DNA of 64,000 nucleotides. Origin: Cytospora piceicola (Eukaryota > Ascomycota > Sordariomycetes > Diaporthales > Cytosporaceae). The translations under genes and the position numbers were made by a program. A model generated the notes under the pieces. It was not told the origin of the DNA and ran no database searches. It saw nothing but the letters and a program-made list of their open reading frames with translations. How positions within the stretch are numbered: position 1 is the stretch's first letter; the number at the start of each line of letters is the position of its first letter. Shown in pieces: positions 21,401-34,292 of the stretch. Location: the NCBI GenBank assembly GCA_023375675.1, contig JALQBC010000039.1:310001-374000 (forward strand), given 5' to 3'.

Positions 21401-24400
21401 CTTTGCAGCCTCCAAATTCGCCAAAGATTGGTCGACTTTACGGCAAGCCGTATGGAACGGCTGTTTACTGTCCACTTACGTATCGAAGTCCCCCTCCACA
21501 TGGTGGTGATAAGCCACAAAAAATGCTTTCGAAGACAACTTCGACGCCATGCACCGTATCTGCGGCACCAGCTCTTCGGCACGCATTTGCCTGTAAAATG
21601 GATCCCTGCAACCTTCCTAATATCGTTCCAATTGTTGATAGTGGTCAACAAGTCCGCCCAGTGAGCGTCCAAGCGGCCCTGCAGTAGTGCGCCGCTCGGC
21701 GTGGACAACCATCAAGCAGGTACGTATGGGTTGCAGCGAGCACATAGCGACGGCGGTTTCATATGAATGTTAGACTTCGCCTCGTCATGTCCCAAAGCAG
21801 AAAGAAGATGCCTCTTGTCAGGTCGATCACTGCCGATGATGCTTCGGCGCGCGAATGACTTTCTCAAAACGGGCATTGTCGCCCTTGGTTGCATCATGCA
21901 ATGGGTCCCCGTACGAACATGTGAGAGGGTCCCGATTGCTTTTTTGCCCAGTTCGCTGTGTACTATGTTATCAGTGTATAAGCAGTAGGATCTAAAGGAT
22001 TCCTCATCGGGCCGTGGCCCGCGTGCTTAGGGCTCCGAATGCTGCTCAGGCTGCTCTGATACGCCCGCTCTGCAAACCGGTCTATGCAGCAGTGAGGCAC
22101 TTGTCTGCCAATATTATCCTGCACTGCCTCGAACGTCTGTTGCCCGATTGTTGCTTTTTGCCGGCTGCCACTGCTGACGTTTGGGGGTCTGAGACACTCC
22201 CAGGGCCAAGGGCGCGGGTCACCACCGTTGACGTTTTGCGGTACCATCCGAGACATCTCAAGAGAAAAAGCAAGACCGAAACGCCTGTCGCTGTCATGCT
22301 TAGCTTCATCCAGTCTAGACGTTCGGCCCCCAACAAAGAGGGGAGGCTGGTCTTCGACGAAGAGTGTTCGACTGCCGGAAGAGCCTTCTATCTTCCCTAG
22401 CGAGGAAGCCAATGCATCCTCCCCCACGATAGGATCCATCTCGGATGACAACTCGCTTGTGGGGTCTGCTCTATGGCATGATTTGCTGCTTGCAGTTGTG
22501 CAGGATGTGAAGCGGAGCAAAAAACCAGCGATACTGAGGGCGGTCTGAGATGGCCGCCAGTTGGCCCCGACATTTGGATGCGAACGTATGCTGGGTTACG
22601 GAGCATTTACTACACCGATGGTGAGAGCCTGCTATTGCCAGCGAATCCCCAACCCAGCCATCAAAGAGGCCGGAATGGTGCAGCATCGGAGTTTACATAT
22701 GTATTGGTCTCCATCGGCATGACCGCAGCCTGTCAAAACTATCCAACATTCATAGCGGTCGGTAGGTGTGCGATCACCGCCTCGGTGTAAACATACAGGC
22801 CGGGTTGCTAGGTCGCAGTATCGTGGACCTCGGTAGCAGACTATTGACTGTCAGAGATTGGATGAATCAAAGCCTTCAGGCGACGGTGGACGCCTGCGAG
22901 AAATGAAGCCGGGTAGCGTGAGTGAGATTGGAACCGACGTCGCAGAGCCGAATTGGGACCCATCGAGCCCGCCCACGCCGCTCCACGCCATTGTTCGAAG
23001 GAATCCCTGCGGGTGGGCCCTGAAACCTTCGAGAAGAGCAAGGAAGATTCTTGTTGACCAGGACCGCGGAATTGCCAATTGGTCGATGCCCCGCAGACCC
23101 GTCTCATAGTGGGTGGGGGGACAAGGGTTTTCCTTGACCGCGTTCTCTCCAGCATCCAGGAACATTCGTCGAGCTGCCTGGGCTCAAGCTGCGTGCCTGA
23201 GTGGAGGGCCTGGGTCACGACCCCGGGTGGAGACACTACCTCGATGCTTTCGCGATAGAGCACTGATGACGGTGCCCAAGCTCGCGGAATTCATTGTGAA
23301 AAACACCTCATCGTAGGCGTTGCTTGGCGTTAATGGTCGTTCAAGGTTTGCCCAGGGCTCACCTCACCGCAATCAACTGAATCAGACATGTCACTTCCAT
23401 TCGCGCAGTTTGGCATGGGGGCCAGTCGATCCCTGTCCTAGAAAGTTGCGGCTAACCGTTGATGAGGGAAGAATCCAGCGTCTCTCAGATGTGGATTGAT
23501 GGTCGCAGATTTGGGCCATAGAAAGGGCCGAATATTGCAATTCGAAGAACTTTGTGTTGTGCTCGAAGCTTGAGTAGGGTCAACACCTGCGAAAGGCTAC
23601 GCTTGGACAATGACCCTCGACACTGCAGGGATGGTCAGGTGACGCAGAGATAGGCAAGACATTGAAGCTCGAGGCCTTCGTGATCATGACACAGAGGGAG
23701 GCTCTTGCTGGCCAGAAGCCAGCTCCGCAGCAATGGTTCGACAACCTGCGAACTGTATGTACTATGGTAGGGATTCCCTGTCGAATCAATGCGGCCTCAG
23801 TGTAAATCCGGGGAGTGAGCCTCTGGGGCCGGGGAGCTCGGTGCTTTAGCCATTTCAGGCTATGATCGAGCCATAACAAGGAACCAAACGGCTAGACATC
23901 TACGGCGGTCCGCGAAATAACGGTCCGCGTAAGCACTTGACGGACTGTTCCGAGCAGAGGGACGGAGGGTGTTCCCAGGCACTCAGTACTCAGTCCAAAA
24001 CCGAAGGGTCTGCTTGGCTGCCGTGATGCCTTATCAAAGAGGAATGCATTGTAAAAATCCCGAAAGATCATCCACGTCGTCACTTGTCAAAGGTGTCAGT
24101 GAGGTGACAGGGTGACCCTCCATCGAGGTTTGATGAGTTATCTCTCGGTGGATCCTTATGCCACCAATTCAGACCTCACACTGAAGATCTAGTCACCTTG
24201 TGGGGAATCGTAACATCGCACGTGCCTTGTTGTCCATCTTCACCTGGCTCGGTATGTATCGGGTCAATGGGACACAGCGAGGGAAGAACATCTGCCGGTA
24301 GTCGACAAATGGGGCATCAAGAACGCATGGCGAGTTTTGAATGCGGTTTCCAAGTCTTGTCGGGATCGCCATATTGTCGAGCACTCACCCCCTCACTCAA

Positions 24401-26881
24401 GAGAGCAAACATCGCTTCCCAGATATGATCTCTGATGATTCGGCTTTGATTCAAAACATCTGGTAGCGCGTGCCTGAGTTGGATCCCATGGTGTATACAC
24501 AGTACTGTAATGTTCCCTAAAAATAAGCGACCCATCATGACCTTGGATTTCATTCAATCTGGTTCCGACCTTCGCAGTTGTTGGTCAATTGCAAAAGGAC
24601 CCAGCACTCTGGTGGCGAAATCGGGGCTCAGACGGGCAATCCATGAAAAAATCGCGCTTATCTTGATCCAGGCCATGGCATCCTAGACAATATCTTGTAT
24701 GTACTATAATCTGTGAAGCTCTGGTCCTGGCAGATCCGTGTGCCAAGATTAGGTGAGAACTTTGAGAAAAGGCCGCAAGAGGGCAGGACGGCACTGCAGT
24801 CGAATTCAATGGACGTATCCGGGATCTTCTTGCATTTCGCACTTGGTTCGCTTGCACGATGGCCGTGGCATCCGTCAGGTCGCCGGGCCTTCTAGCGAGG
24901 GCCTCTGCCGGGTCCGGAAACCCCAGGATCCTGGCAAATGGGACCGTTAATGTAACCATGCGGTGCGAAGGACTCCAAAGTGCCAGGTCCGGTTGCCTGG
25001 CGAGGCCTGACAGGTGGATCCGCAACCACAGTTTCGCGGATTTCATAAAAGACGGTCTGACGGCCAGGCAAACGGGAAACGGGGCCGGCCACTGATTCCG
25101 GTTGGTACCATAGTATGGATTATCATGGCGCCGCAGAAAATAGTGCGTAACAGCACCGTGCGTACAAGTCAACAAGTCAACAGGGCCTGAGGGCCTGGTG
25201 CCGAGGTGGTGGGCGAACATCAGACTCTCGAATGACTCCAGAGATGTCGGATGCTCCCGCAGGGTCTCCCATCTGGGCTTCAGACCTTAGAAACTAGATC
25301 TCAATCCACTGCTGCGATCAAGGGCGAGGAGGAGCAGCGGCACGAGTAGGTAACATCGAAAAGAATCTGCTTGTTCAGGCTGTATTCCCAGCTGGAGGAG
25401 TCGTGAGACGACCCGGACACAATCGAATTTTCCGTGTTCCGTGAGTACCTGCATTAGGTTCGCAAGGTTACATGCATGCAAGGTACGAGAGGCAGGATGT
25501 TCCGCCACCCGTCCACCAATCTTGGGGCCAAGTACCGCAGAGGCAGAGTTACCTCTGAAGGTCGCGGTGAAGACGAGGGGGACCTTGACAGAGTCTGCCC
25601 CTCCCATCCACAGTCTCCAAACTGGTGGAGTAGGACCCTCGACACTGTTGAAAGTTGAAACCTGACAGCTGGAATTGACCTGATACACAGTATGTACTGG
25701 CAAACTTCCAGAGATGGACAACTGGCCGCCCGCACATTGAAGCACCAACGCTTGCATCAATGCGTTCAGTGGGGAAAACGGACGAGACTGAATCCAGATT
25801 TTATCCACAGCTTGCAAGCGAATGCCAATCAGGTGACCGGGGAGAAGGCCACGAAGTGCCACGTACGGTGCAAGCCATCATCACCGCGTGCTGTTGTGGG
25901 TAGCTGGGTGCTGGGCAAAGACCACGCCAGCAGGTAATAATGATGATGATGTCGTTGACGATGATGATGATGATGCTGAGGACGGGCCGTCCACTTGTCG
26001 AGAATAGAGACTAGAGGCATGTGTACAGTAGTGTGTAGGAGTGTATTGGCGGGGACTCCCTTGCGACCTGCGACGGCACATGGCTTGTGGCGTTGGTCGA
26101 GTGAAGAAGGCATTGGTGGTCGACATGATGATCAGTATCGAAACAAGCAAAGTTAATCTGGTAATTCTAGTAGTGTACCAGTAATCCAGACTGCCAGACA
26201 AGGCCGCTGATTGCTGGATAAGATCTTCAGCGGCGAGCCACTGCACTGTAGCCAACTATAGCCACTGTAACCACTGGGACTGTGCATCCAACAAAATGAA
26301 ACAACGGCCAGAATTTTACAAGAGGCATGAAGGCTGTGAGCAGCCGGTCTGTTTTGCCATTTCGGTTGCAGGGGTTGCATTGCCCGCTCAACTGAGGCGT
26401 CACATGTGAGTGGCGTACTGTAGTATTGGTGCCGCTCAATCAAATCCACGACGTCAGTGGTCGACAGAGAGTTTCAGTGTCATCAGAAATAGACCAGGTG
26501 GTGTGCGACAGATACAGCCTTGCAGGCGGAGATGGGGTTTGATTCGTCTTTATACTGGTTCTTGCTGACGAATGATTACCGATGTTGACAGACTCTATAC
26601 TAAGTAGTACCTTAGTGGTCACATCGTATGGCGCTGGCTGCCCAATAATAACTTATAGACGAAGCCAATATCAGAATTCAAAAAAATTAAAATCGAAATT
26701 GGGTTGCTAATAGAAAGCAGTGCTCAGACTGGGATAACACAACGATCACCGCAGTACCAAGGTAGAGCATGATAGGAAGGACATGGCTGATTTGGTTGGG
26801 TGGATGACACTTGCCTTGCCATTCCACCCGTTGGCCGTTGGCCGGAAAGGGCAATCACGACCACATTCTGGAGTCCGACAT

Positions 26882-26912
26882 CACGAGATCACGAGGTCAC
26901 GAGGTCACGAGG
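26882..26912. repeat. Short tandem repeat, TCACGAGG-type
   Basis: Three to four imperfect copies of an 8-bp unit (CACGAGAT/CACGAGGT) in tandem in the gene desert. Confidence 0.8.
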
Positions 26913-26996
26913 CTATGGACTGCCCGATTTCTCAGTCAACCAAGAGGTCAGAGTCGTACCATCCCTTTTTCGCCCAATCTTCAACAACCTTGGGAC

Positions 26997-27330
26997 TACC
27001 TAGGTACCTACCTAGGTAGGTAACTAGGTCCCGTAATACTAGTCGCATGAGCCGCGATATCCGATGCTCTGGATCATGTCTACTATGTACGCACAAACTA
27101 GTTCAGAGCTAAGGACATTTAGGCATTCTATTCGACGTACCATGATCACCGCCCGGAATCTAGTGTGATGACTATGACTACCTAGGTAGGCCGTCACCCG
27201 CGGACACGAGCCGCTGGCAACGGCGTCAAGACTGGAAGCTGTAGTAACCATCATAGTACGGACTGATCTGTCATTCGTTCAAGGGCCACATGGGGATTTA
27301 TACGTTGCCGACACCCGCACTACCTAGGTA
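26997..27330. repeat. Cluster of four TACCTAGGTA palindromes
   Basis: Exact TACCTAGGTA at 26997, 27009, 27179 and 27321; the first two are 12 bp apart and run on into further GGTAGGTAACTAGG sequence. No gene lies within 3 kb on either side. The motif is self-complementary, so each site reads identically on both strands. Confidence 0.85.
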
Positions 27331-30300
27331 GCCTATAGTCCAACCAAGCAAAACTTTGGATTTGTGCTTTTCGTTATGACTGGTCACGATGTTTAGGTAC
27401 CTGCAGGAAGCTTAGGGCATATGCATTTACGACTGGCTGCTGTCAACTGGTAACATTGACCGGTGACCCGATCCAAGCCCCTGGTTGGCTTCGCAGGGCC
27501 CGGAAAAGAAAAAGGAAAGACAGGAGAAGAAGAAAAAAGAGGGCTTTTTCGTCACGCGTTGGACCTGTCACCGTACACTGTCGAATCTTCGATTTTCGTC
27601 CCTCGTTTCTAATTTAGCGCCATCGAAAATCAAACAATTCTTGGTGGTTCTATGGTTGTGTTTCAGATCCGTGCGCTAGAGAGGCTGAGGTGCAGAGAAG
27701 AGGCCTCGAGAGTGGACCAACGGCGTCACCCTCTCTGCCTCTCTGCAAACGAAGCCGACCAACATCGTGGGCTCAGAGGCGACACACGCACTGGAGGCCC
27801 CCATTCGCTGGCAACGACCTTCACGATGTTTTACTAATAGGTTTGGGCTCAAAAGTCCACACTACAAACAGCATCCGGTATTGTGCCCTGATCGACAAAT
27901 ATACTAAGCCACACTCAAGGATGCAGCATGCTGAACGACTCCATGATACTGTGTACTCGTCCATCCATGTGCTTTGGTGAGCAGTCGCCATATCGGTACC
28001 TACATTAGCCTCTCTGTCGTCAGCAAAGACGCCGGACTTCGAGTCACACTGCAGTGTTGTTACTGCAAGCATCTGCGGGATTGTATACTTTTTGCGATGT
28101 CGTCAATCACTGGCTGGGCACAAACGTCCCGACCTAATCCGGCGTTGTACTCAGATCTGGATTGAGGTTGCGTGTTCGTACTCTAATGCACTATATTTGG
28201 CGGACTCGGAGAGCAACTTTACCCGTTGAGGCGTCATTCATCGCGGGTCAAGATTGTTCATTCTTGTCGGACTTGCAGGCTTGGAAGCTCCAGAATTCAC
28301 CCAGTCACCCAAGAGGCCTCATCAGCAGATCAAACGTCGCGCCTGACGTCGATTCCAGCCTGAGAAACCCACTGAACTGCTTCAGTACTGTGTAAGTACA
28401 GCAGTGTGTTACTGCGGTAGATCTCTAGCATGTGAAGTGCCTGAAGATCAAAGATCATACACTGGGCTTCGCTGGAGCTACACTTGCCGGCTGGCCGGCT
28501 GCACCTCCCACTCTCCCCCGCCCTGCAGTGTCTGGACCTTGGGGATTCTGACGAGCACTATCAAACCCCAAAAGCCGCGATAGTCACGATCAGAATCGAC
28601 GCTACGAACGGTAACTGCGCAACGCCGTCGAAAAGGCTCATCGGCAGACGGGCGTTTATCTGGTTCTTAGCTTTGCTTGCCAATCCAGCTCCATGTTCTG
28701 CAAGATCTCTGGACAGAATCACCACGCTTAGCGCAGCGATAGCACCACCAGTGAGCAGCAAAAGACTAGAGTCATTTGGCAACGACTCGAATACAAGCAG
28801 CGAATGGTTGTGTTGGGCTGCAGTTCTCCCGCGGGTCTCTCGAGTGACAGAATGGGCCACTGGCTGGATGGTCCTGTGGTCAGCGGCTGTCCTCTGAGTC
28901 CTGTCCTATCAGGTGGGGCAGAGCCTTCGCTGCACCGACATTATGCATGCACGCAACACAGGCACTGTGTTCTTTTGTGCAGTATTTGTGGAGTTGAGCG
29001 GGCTCACATCCAACCAGAACTGAGAAACGAGCCCAAGCACAAGAGAGAAGCGAGCACAAATCACAAGCGAGTTCGTTGCAATCCACCTTTCCAGCGCCCT
29101 CTCTCGGTTTTGTGCGCGGAGCGTGCCACTCACAGAATGCCCCGAGTGGACGATAATGGGGTACTTCGGGTCTTCTCACAGTCCTTCCAAAATTACGAGC
29201 GACAGACACGTACGAGGGGACCACACGGCCCTGCTGCACTATCAATGCACAAAGCGGACCAGCATTCTCGTATCAACAGGTATTCTCGATCCCACCACTG
29301 GGCACTGGCGGAATTCTGATTCTGCACCACGATACGGCAAGACTGATGAACAGCTCGACGTCAAGAATGGCCACAGTGGCTTCCATTCAGCCCGTCCGTT
29401 CGGCAAGAAAGCAAACATTTCCTCATGTTGCCATGTTATTCATCCAGCTACGAGCCGGAAAGTCTACGCGGTGGCAAACTAGTGGTCGTATACTACTGCT
29501 TCAGCGGGTGAGGACGCCTCTGCCGTCGACGAGCGACCAGTAAGAACAACAGCGGTGTCCATGCTGCCGGGTGGCCTTGGCGGTTCGCAAGCATCGTCTG
29601 CAGGAACTTACATACTGTGACAGAAGGCTCATTGTCCCATTTGTGAGCTGCAAGATGTCGTATGTGTGGGCTTCTGTCTCATGCATTCATGTAATCGTCA
29701 CAGTGGCCGTCCAAACTTCGAGCAACAGAGGAACAGGTCTTCTCACTGGGCGCCAGGGCACTTTGGGTTCTCCACCGCATGGATCCTGGGCCACTCGGGG
29801 CCCCGGAACGCCATGGGACCCACGACCCTGAGGGACTTGTACCCATCGTTGTGCGGTACTTCCGAGATGCTGGCCTGAAGAGTGGTCGCCAAAATAGAAT
29901 CCGGCTAGCGTGGCTGCGCCCACCCTCCCAGGTATCGCGGTACCAAAAATGTGAACCCACTAATAACCCAGACATGTTGGACAGGGATTCTGCTTCTGGC
30001 CTGCGCCATCTCGCCCGCCGGTGTTCCTGGGCGGTGGGTCCCTCGTCAGCGGCGAGCGCAAGTGAGACACGCAGAACAGAGAAAAGGTGGGCAGGGGTGG
30101 AGGCCTGGTCGGGTCACCGACAGGGTCATGGAGCATGGCACCCCATTCCGCGGTGTGGTGGCTCAAGACAAGGATTACGAACCTGGGTGAGAAGAGCAAG
30201 ACCCCCAGTCAGTCACCTTTCCCTGGACGACACACCCACACGCCATCCATCCGCGGGCGGTGGGTGACTTGTATCTCTAGATTCGCTGATCCTCTTTGGG

Positions 30301-30928
30301 AACCGTTTTCTATACACTTTCACTCATTCTTTACATATTCTGAGGGTCCCCTTCACCACATTCGTTCTTGTTCCCACTTTCGTGATCGGCAGATAGTTGG
30401 ACGTGTGATTCTTTTCATCTTGCCATTTACATATCGGTTCTTTCCTCTCTTTACAGGACACTTGAGTTTGGAATATCCATTCCATCCCTTCTTTCAGTAT
30501 AACTCGTTCTTGATATAGACGACGGCGCGTCCCCCACTCTCACTCTTACCGCCTTATACCCTTGACCAGAAGAGAGGTCAACATTACATACAAGACCCAG
30601 TCCATCCCAAGACGAGTTCATGTATAACAACAGAACCCTTCGAGTATCCAACTAGACAAGCACTCGCCTCATTGTCTCGAGACAGCTAGCCATTCTTTGC
30701 AACCGGATCGAACCGATACCACACCATCTTTAGGCCCACTCGCCTCGACGACAACGACGACCCTCTCACAGAGAACCAGTACAGTAATCAACAACAACCA
30801 CATTGTATACATAATATCGTAAAGGACGGACCAAGAGTACAATCCGAAAAACAGACTCAACACAACGCAAATCATAGCTTGGTGGGTGGAACAACACATT
30901 GTTGACGAAGGAACACATCGAGGCTGAT
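30301..30928 (+). promoter_or_regulatory. Pyrimidine-rich long leader/promoter of the Msn2-type gene
   Basis: About 630 bp of CT-rich, then CA-rich, ATG-poor sequence precedes the first ATG of the zinc-finger gene, as expected of a long fungal 5' leader. Polypyrimidine-AG ends at about 30457 (TTTACAG) and 30498 (CTTTCAG) could be acceptors of leader introns. Confidence 0.5.
30620..30655 (+). promoter_or_regulatory. Upstream ORF in the Msn2-type leader
   Basis: ATG TAT AAC AAC ... TAG encodes the 11-residue peptide MYNNRTLRVSN, 274 bp before the main start. It is the only ATG seen between about 30600 and 30928. If within the transcript it would be translated first and could damp or condition translation of the transcription factor. 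Confidence 0.4.
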
Positions 30929-33129
30929 ATGTCAACACCACAGCATCACACAATGGAACCCATGATGGCTCAACAAGCAATGGCTCCGGCCTTCTTCTAC
31001 TACAACCCAGACCCCAACCCAGAGAACAGGCATCACGGGCACTTCATCCCCCACCCCCAGACTCAAGCCCATCACCCATACGCACCACACATGCAGCAAC
31101 CGATGCAGGTGTTCCCTCAGGTGCCGGTGCTCCCTTCCACACCTCTGCCATCCACACCCGTCTTCTCTCGGCCGAGCTCTTCGTGCTCTCAGCCACCAAT
31201 GCCTCAGCAAGCAAAGCACAGCTTCACCAGCGCGCCCCAACAAGTTCTCACCCCTCAGGCCTCTCCTGTCCGCATGCACCAGCCCCTCCACAGGCCAACA
31301 ATCGTGCTGGACATGGACAAGTTTGACCCCGCGGACCACATGTGCTACCCTCAGACGCCTCCTCTGTCCAGCGCCGGCAGTGTTATGGGCAGCCCTGGCA
31401 GCTGTGATATGCTGGCCACGCCTCTGAACCCCATGTTCTCTGGTCTGGAGAACACCCCAATGTGCATCAAGGAGGAAGTGGACACCTTGCCTATTGAGCA
31501 ATTCCCAGCCCTGGACTGGGACAGCTGTGCGTCGCCCCCAATGACACCTGGTGAGTTTGTTTACATTGTTCTTGTTCCGTTCTACATTTCCTTTGTTTGG
31601 TGTGAATTGCGGCTTTTGGGGCCAATTCTACAATCTTATTTGATGGGCGTTTGGTGGGTGATCTGCCGCTGTTTGGCTTTGTTAAAAAAAAGAGAATATG
31701 GATTGTACTCGGGGGACAAGAGACAAAGAAGAGTTCAGGTCGAGGAGGGGTGTTCTTTCAGTGCGGGGCATTTACAGCTAGCACATGCTTTTTCTCAGTT
31801 GGGTTTCAGTGGGCTAACAGGTGTCTTTTTTTACCCACAGTGTACCTTCCCCAGCAAGATCCCCTGGCACAACACGCCCAGGCACCTGCTCAGAGCCAAG
31901 CGCCCGCTCAAGCTCCCGCCCAAGCACCCACCAGCAACCAAAACTGTGCATCACCTGTTCCCACGCATTGCGAGGTTGACATCCTTCCCACAATCTCATC
32001 AACCACATCCTGCCCATCATTGTCCCCGTCACCCACTCCTTACGCGACTCCTTATGCAAACTCTGTCACGTCGGAGCAGGACTACTTCTGCGATCCCCGC
32101 AACCTGACCGTCGGCACTGTCAATCCCACTCTCGCTCCTGAGTTCTCCGCCCTGTCTAACTTGTGCGCGGGTGACAACGAAGAGCGCGACCTGGTGTTCA
32201 GGGGTGACCAGTCGCAAACCTCCCCCTCAATCTCCCACAGCGCCTCCAGCTCATTCGGAGAGATCACCCCTCCAGTTCCCCACGGCCTGCCAATCTTCGA
32301 CGACTTCTCTGATCTCGAGTCGGAGGACAGCTTTGTCAACGGCCTCGTCAACCTTGGCGAGCAGCACGCGTCGGCTTCCTACCAGGCAAGATCGCGTTCC
32401 AGCTCAGGCGCCACGTCTCAGAGCTTCGACGACTACGACGACTACGAGGATCAGTCCTTTGGCATGCCCAGCCCTCCCGACTCCTCTGCAAGCAACGAGG
32501 GCCACCGCAACAAGCGTGTCAAGATGGAGGGCGCCGCTGATGGCGAGCAGAACCAATCTGAGCAGCAGCAGCAGCAACAAACACCCGAGAACCAGCACCA
32601 GGGAAGCAGCACTCACTCTGAGTCCAACACCCCCAACACTGGTGCTCATTCCTCGGGCGCTTCCGAGAGTGGTGGCACCCCTCACGTGCCTGCTCAAAAC
32701 CGCCGCGGTCGTAAGCAGAGCTTGACCGAGGACCCTTCAAAGACCTTTGTCTGCGAGCTGTGCAACCGACGGTTCCGACGACAGGAGCACCTGAAGCGTC
32801 ACTACCGCTCTCTGCACACTCAAGACAAGCCCTTCGAGTGCAACGAGTGTGGCAAGAAGTTCTCTCGCTCCGACAACCTCACCCAGCACGCGCGTACACA
32901 CGGCTCCGGCGCTATCGTTATGAACCTGATCGACGACCCGAACATGCACGCCTACGGCCAACCACACATGTACGCGCCTCCAATGGCCGGACCTCCCGGC
33001 CCCGAGGAGTACAGCCAGTTCGGCAAGGTTCTCTTCCAGGTGGCTGCTGAGATCCCCGCCAACGGCAGCGACATCTCGTCCAACGATGGTGACAACGGTG
33101 GCAAGAAGAAGAGGAAGCGATCTGACTAG
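30929..33129 (+). CDS. MSN2: C2H2 zinc-finger transcription factor, Msn2/Seb1 type
   Basis: Two exons (30929-31550, 31841-33129) give 636 residues; the 290-bp intron has a GTGAGT donor and TTACCCACAG acceptor. Two adjacent C2H2 fingers lie at about 512-534 ([17 protein letters not shown]) and 541-561 ([21 protein letters not shown]). Their recognition residues match fungal Msn2/Msn4/Seb1 factors that bind the stress response element AGGGG. The N-terminal half is Pro/Gln/Ser-rich and disordered, with a short poly-Gln run before the fingers and basic clusters ([14 protein letters not shown]) suitable for nuclear import. Filamentous homologues regulate stress tolerance, and in plant pathogens virulence. 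The start is the first ATG; upstream frame extension begins only with TTG. The gene is isolated: 12.5 kb of mostly empty DNA upstream and 3-5 kb downstream. Confidence 0.9.
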
Positions 33130-33824
33130 ATGTCTGCGCCCTCTCATTCTTTGCCTCTGTTTCCTAATTTGAAAAAGAAGCGAACCGGCTAGACGCCGTC
33201 GCCTTTCGATGCCAATCAGCATGACTGAACGAGACATCTTTTCACGAAATCAGCCCACACCGCTACCTCTTTACGCGGCGCAAGCTACTCTAGGGTGTAA
33301 TAGGCGGGGATCACACCGGCTTCCATTGAGTCGATACAAAAGTTGTTGCGAGAATTACTGTATTTCAAACGCTGCTGCTGCATTTACGCCGTGTCATGCC
33401 CTTCCCTGTATCATTATTGAACTTCCCTTCACCCCGCGCCGGGGAGTGTCTTTTTTGTCACAGTGCAAGGGCAAATGCATGATGATAACCAAAAACGGGA
33501 GGATATCAGCGAGTCGTTTCAGGGAGGGGTACAAACTGATCCTTCAGGAGGGACCAGTGGCGTGTACGGAGTTGTCCATTGTACGAATACATGGTTGGGG
33601 GCGAAAGCAAGTGTCAAATTTTTCTGCGATCGTGAAGCGTTCTCGCAAGGGTGGGGGAAATGGAAAGGGAACGGAAAGGAAGGACCTCAATAGGGTCAAG
33701 GTCACACAGCAGCCTCATCTGGATAGGCCAGCACTGGATCGATATCTGAGCGGATTATTGTAACACATTTGCGAAATATCAAAATTCCTTGTTTCTCTCT
33801 TACAAGCCTGTTTTCCTCCCGGTT

Positions 33825-33862
33825 CATTCATATACCGGTTCATATACCGGTTCATATACCGT
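33825..33862. repeat. 12-bp tandem repeat, about three copies
   Basis: Unit TTCATATACCGG repeated, the first copy slightly altered (TTCATTCATATACCGG), the last truncated at ACCG. Confidence 0.85.
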
Positions 33863-34257
33863 CTTGTAATTTAGCTATCTATTTGAAGGCGGGAAGTCGG
33901 CGGGCACCGCCAGTGTTGTTATTCTCACTTGGGCAGCCGGACAGGACAAGCAAAAATCAAAATCTACGTTAATTCAAACAAACTAAGCGCAGCTCGTTCC
34001 AATGTGATACACGGCGATGTGGTAGGGATCGAGGCGATCATCTCAGCTTCCCTCTGACGGTCCCGTGATGTCGCTTTGGGGGCCAGGCACGTTCGGACTC
34101 AGAACTTCGGTAGGAACTGATGGATTGCATCGACCCTGCAGCCTGCATCTGCGGACGTACAGAGTAAGAAGTACCGTACCTTGCCTTCGTCGTCATTTTC
34201 AGCTGAAACGCAAGCAAGGAGCAACGAAAAAAGAAGGGCAAAACAAGGCGGCCGGAG

Positions 34258-34258
<1 letters not shown>

Positions 34259-34290
<32 letters not shown>
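34259..34290. repeat. CT microsatellite
   Basis: About 14 uninterrupted CT dinucleotides, preceded by TTTT. Length is prone to change and to assembly error. Confidence 0.95.

Positions 34291-34292
<2 letters not shown>

Larger units (their letters stand above)
18421..30300. other. 12-kb gene desert
   Basis: No frame can be assigned to a known family across about 11.9 kb. Composition is intermediate (near 50% GC by eye), clearly not the AT-rich RIP type seen at the right end. The longest frames (24585-25220, 25287-25862, 21963-22520, 21211-21708) are all on the minus strand but lack motifs and splice support. The stretch 25281-26260 (minus) has a Ser/His-run region from GAT/ATG triplet repeats near 25938-25977. 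The segment 26880-27330 holds tandem CACGAGGT units and four TACCTAGGTA palindromes. It may contain decayed genes, untranslated transcripts or regulatory DNA of the downstream zinc-finger gene. Confidence 0.6.

Noticed and set aside
21963..22520. 185-codon minus-strand frame in the gene desert
   Set aside because: Rich in Ser/Arg/Pro with no recognisable fold; neighbouring frames are equally open.
24585..25220. 211-codon minus-strand frame, longest in the gene desert
   Set aside because: No motif, no splice or start context and overlapping open frames on the other strand; length is attainable by chance at this composition over 12 kb.
26882..26912. CACGAGGT tandem units and other short direct repeats as a CRISPR array
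   Set aside because: Units are directly abutting without spacers, and the host is a eukaryote.
30899..30928. Ten-residue upstream extension of the Msn2-type protein
   Set aside because: The extension would begin at TTG; the first ATG is at 30929.
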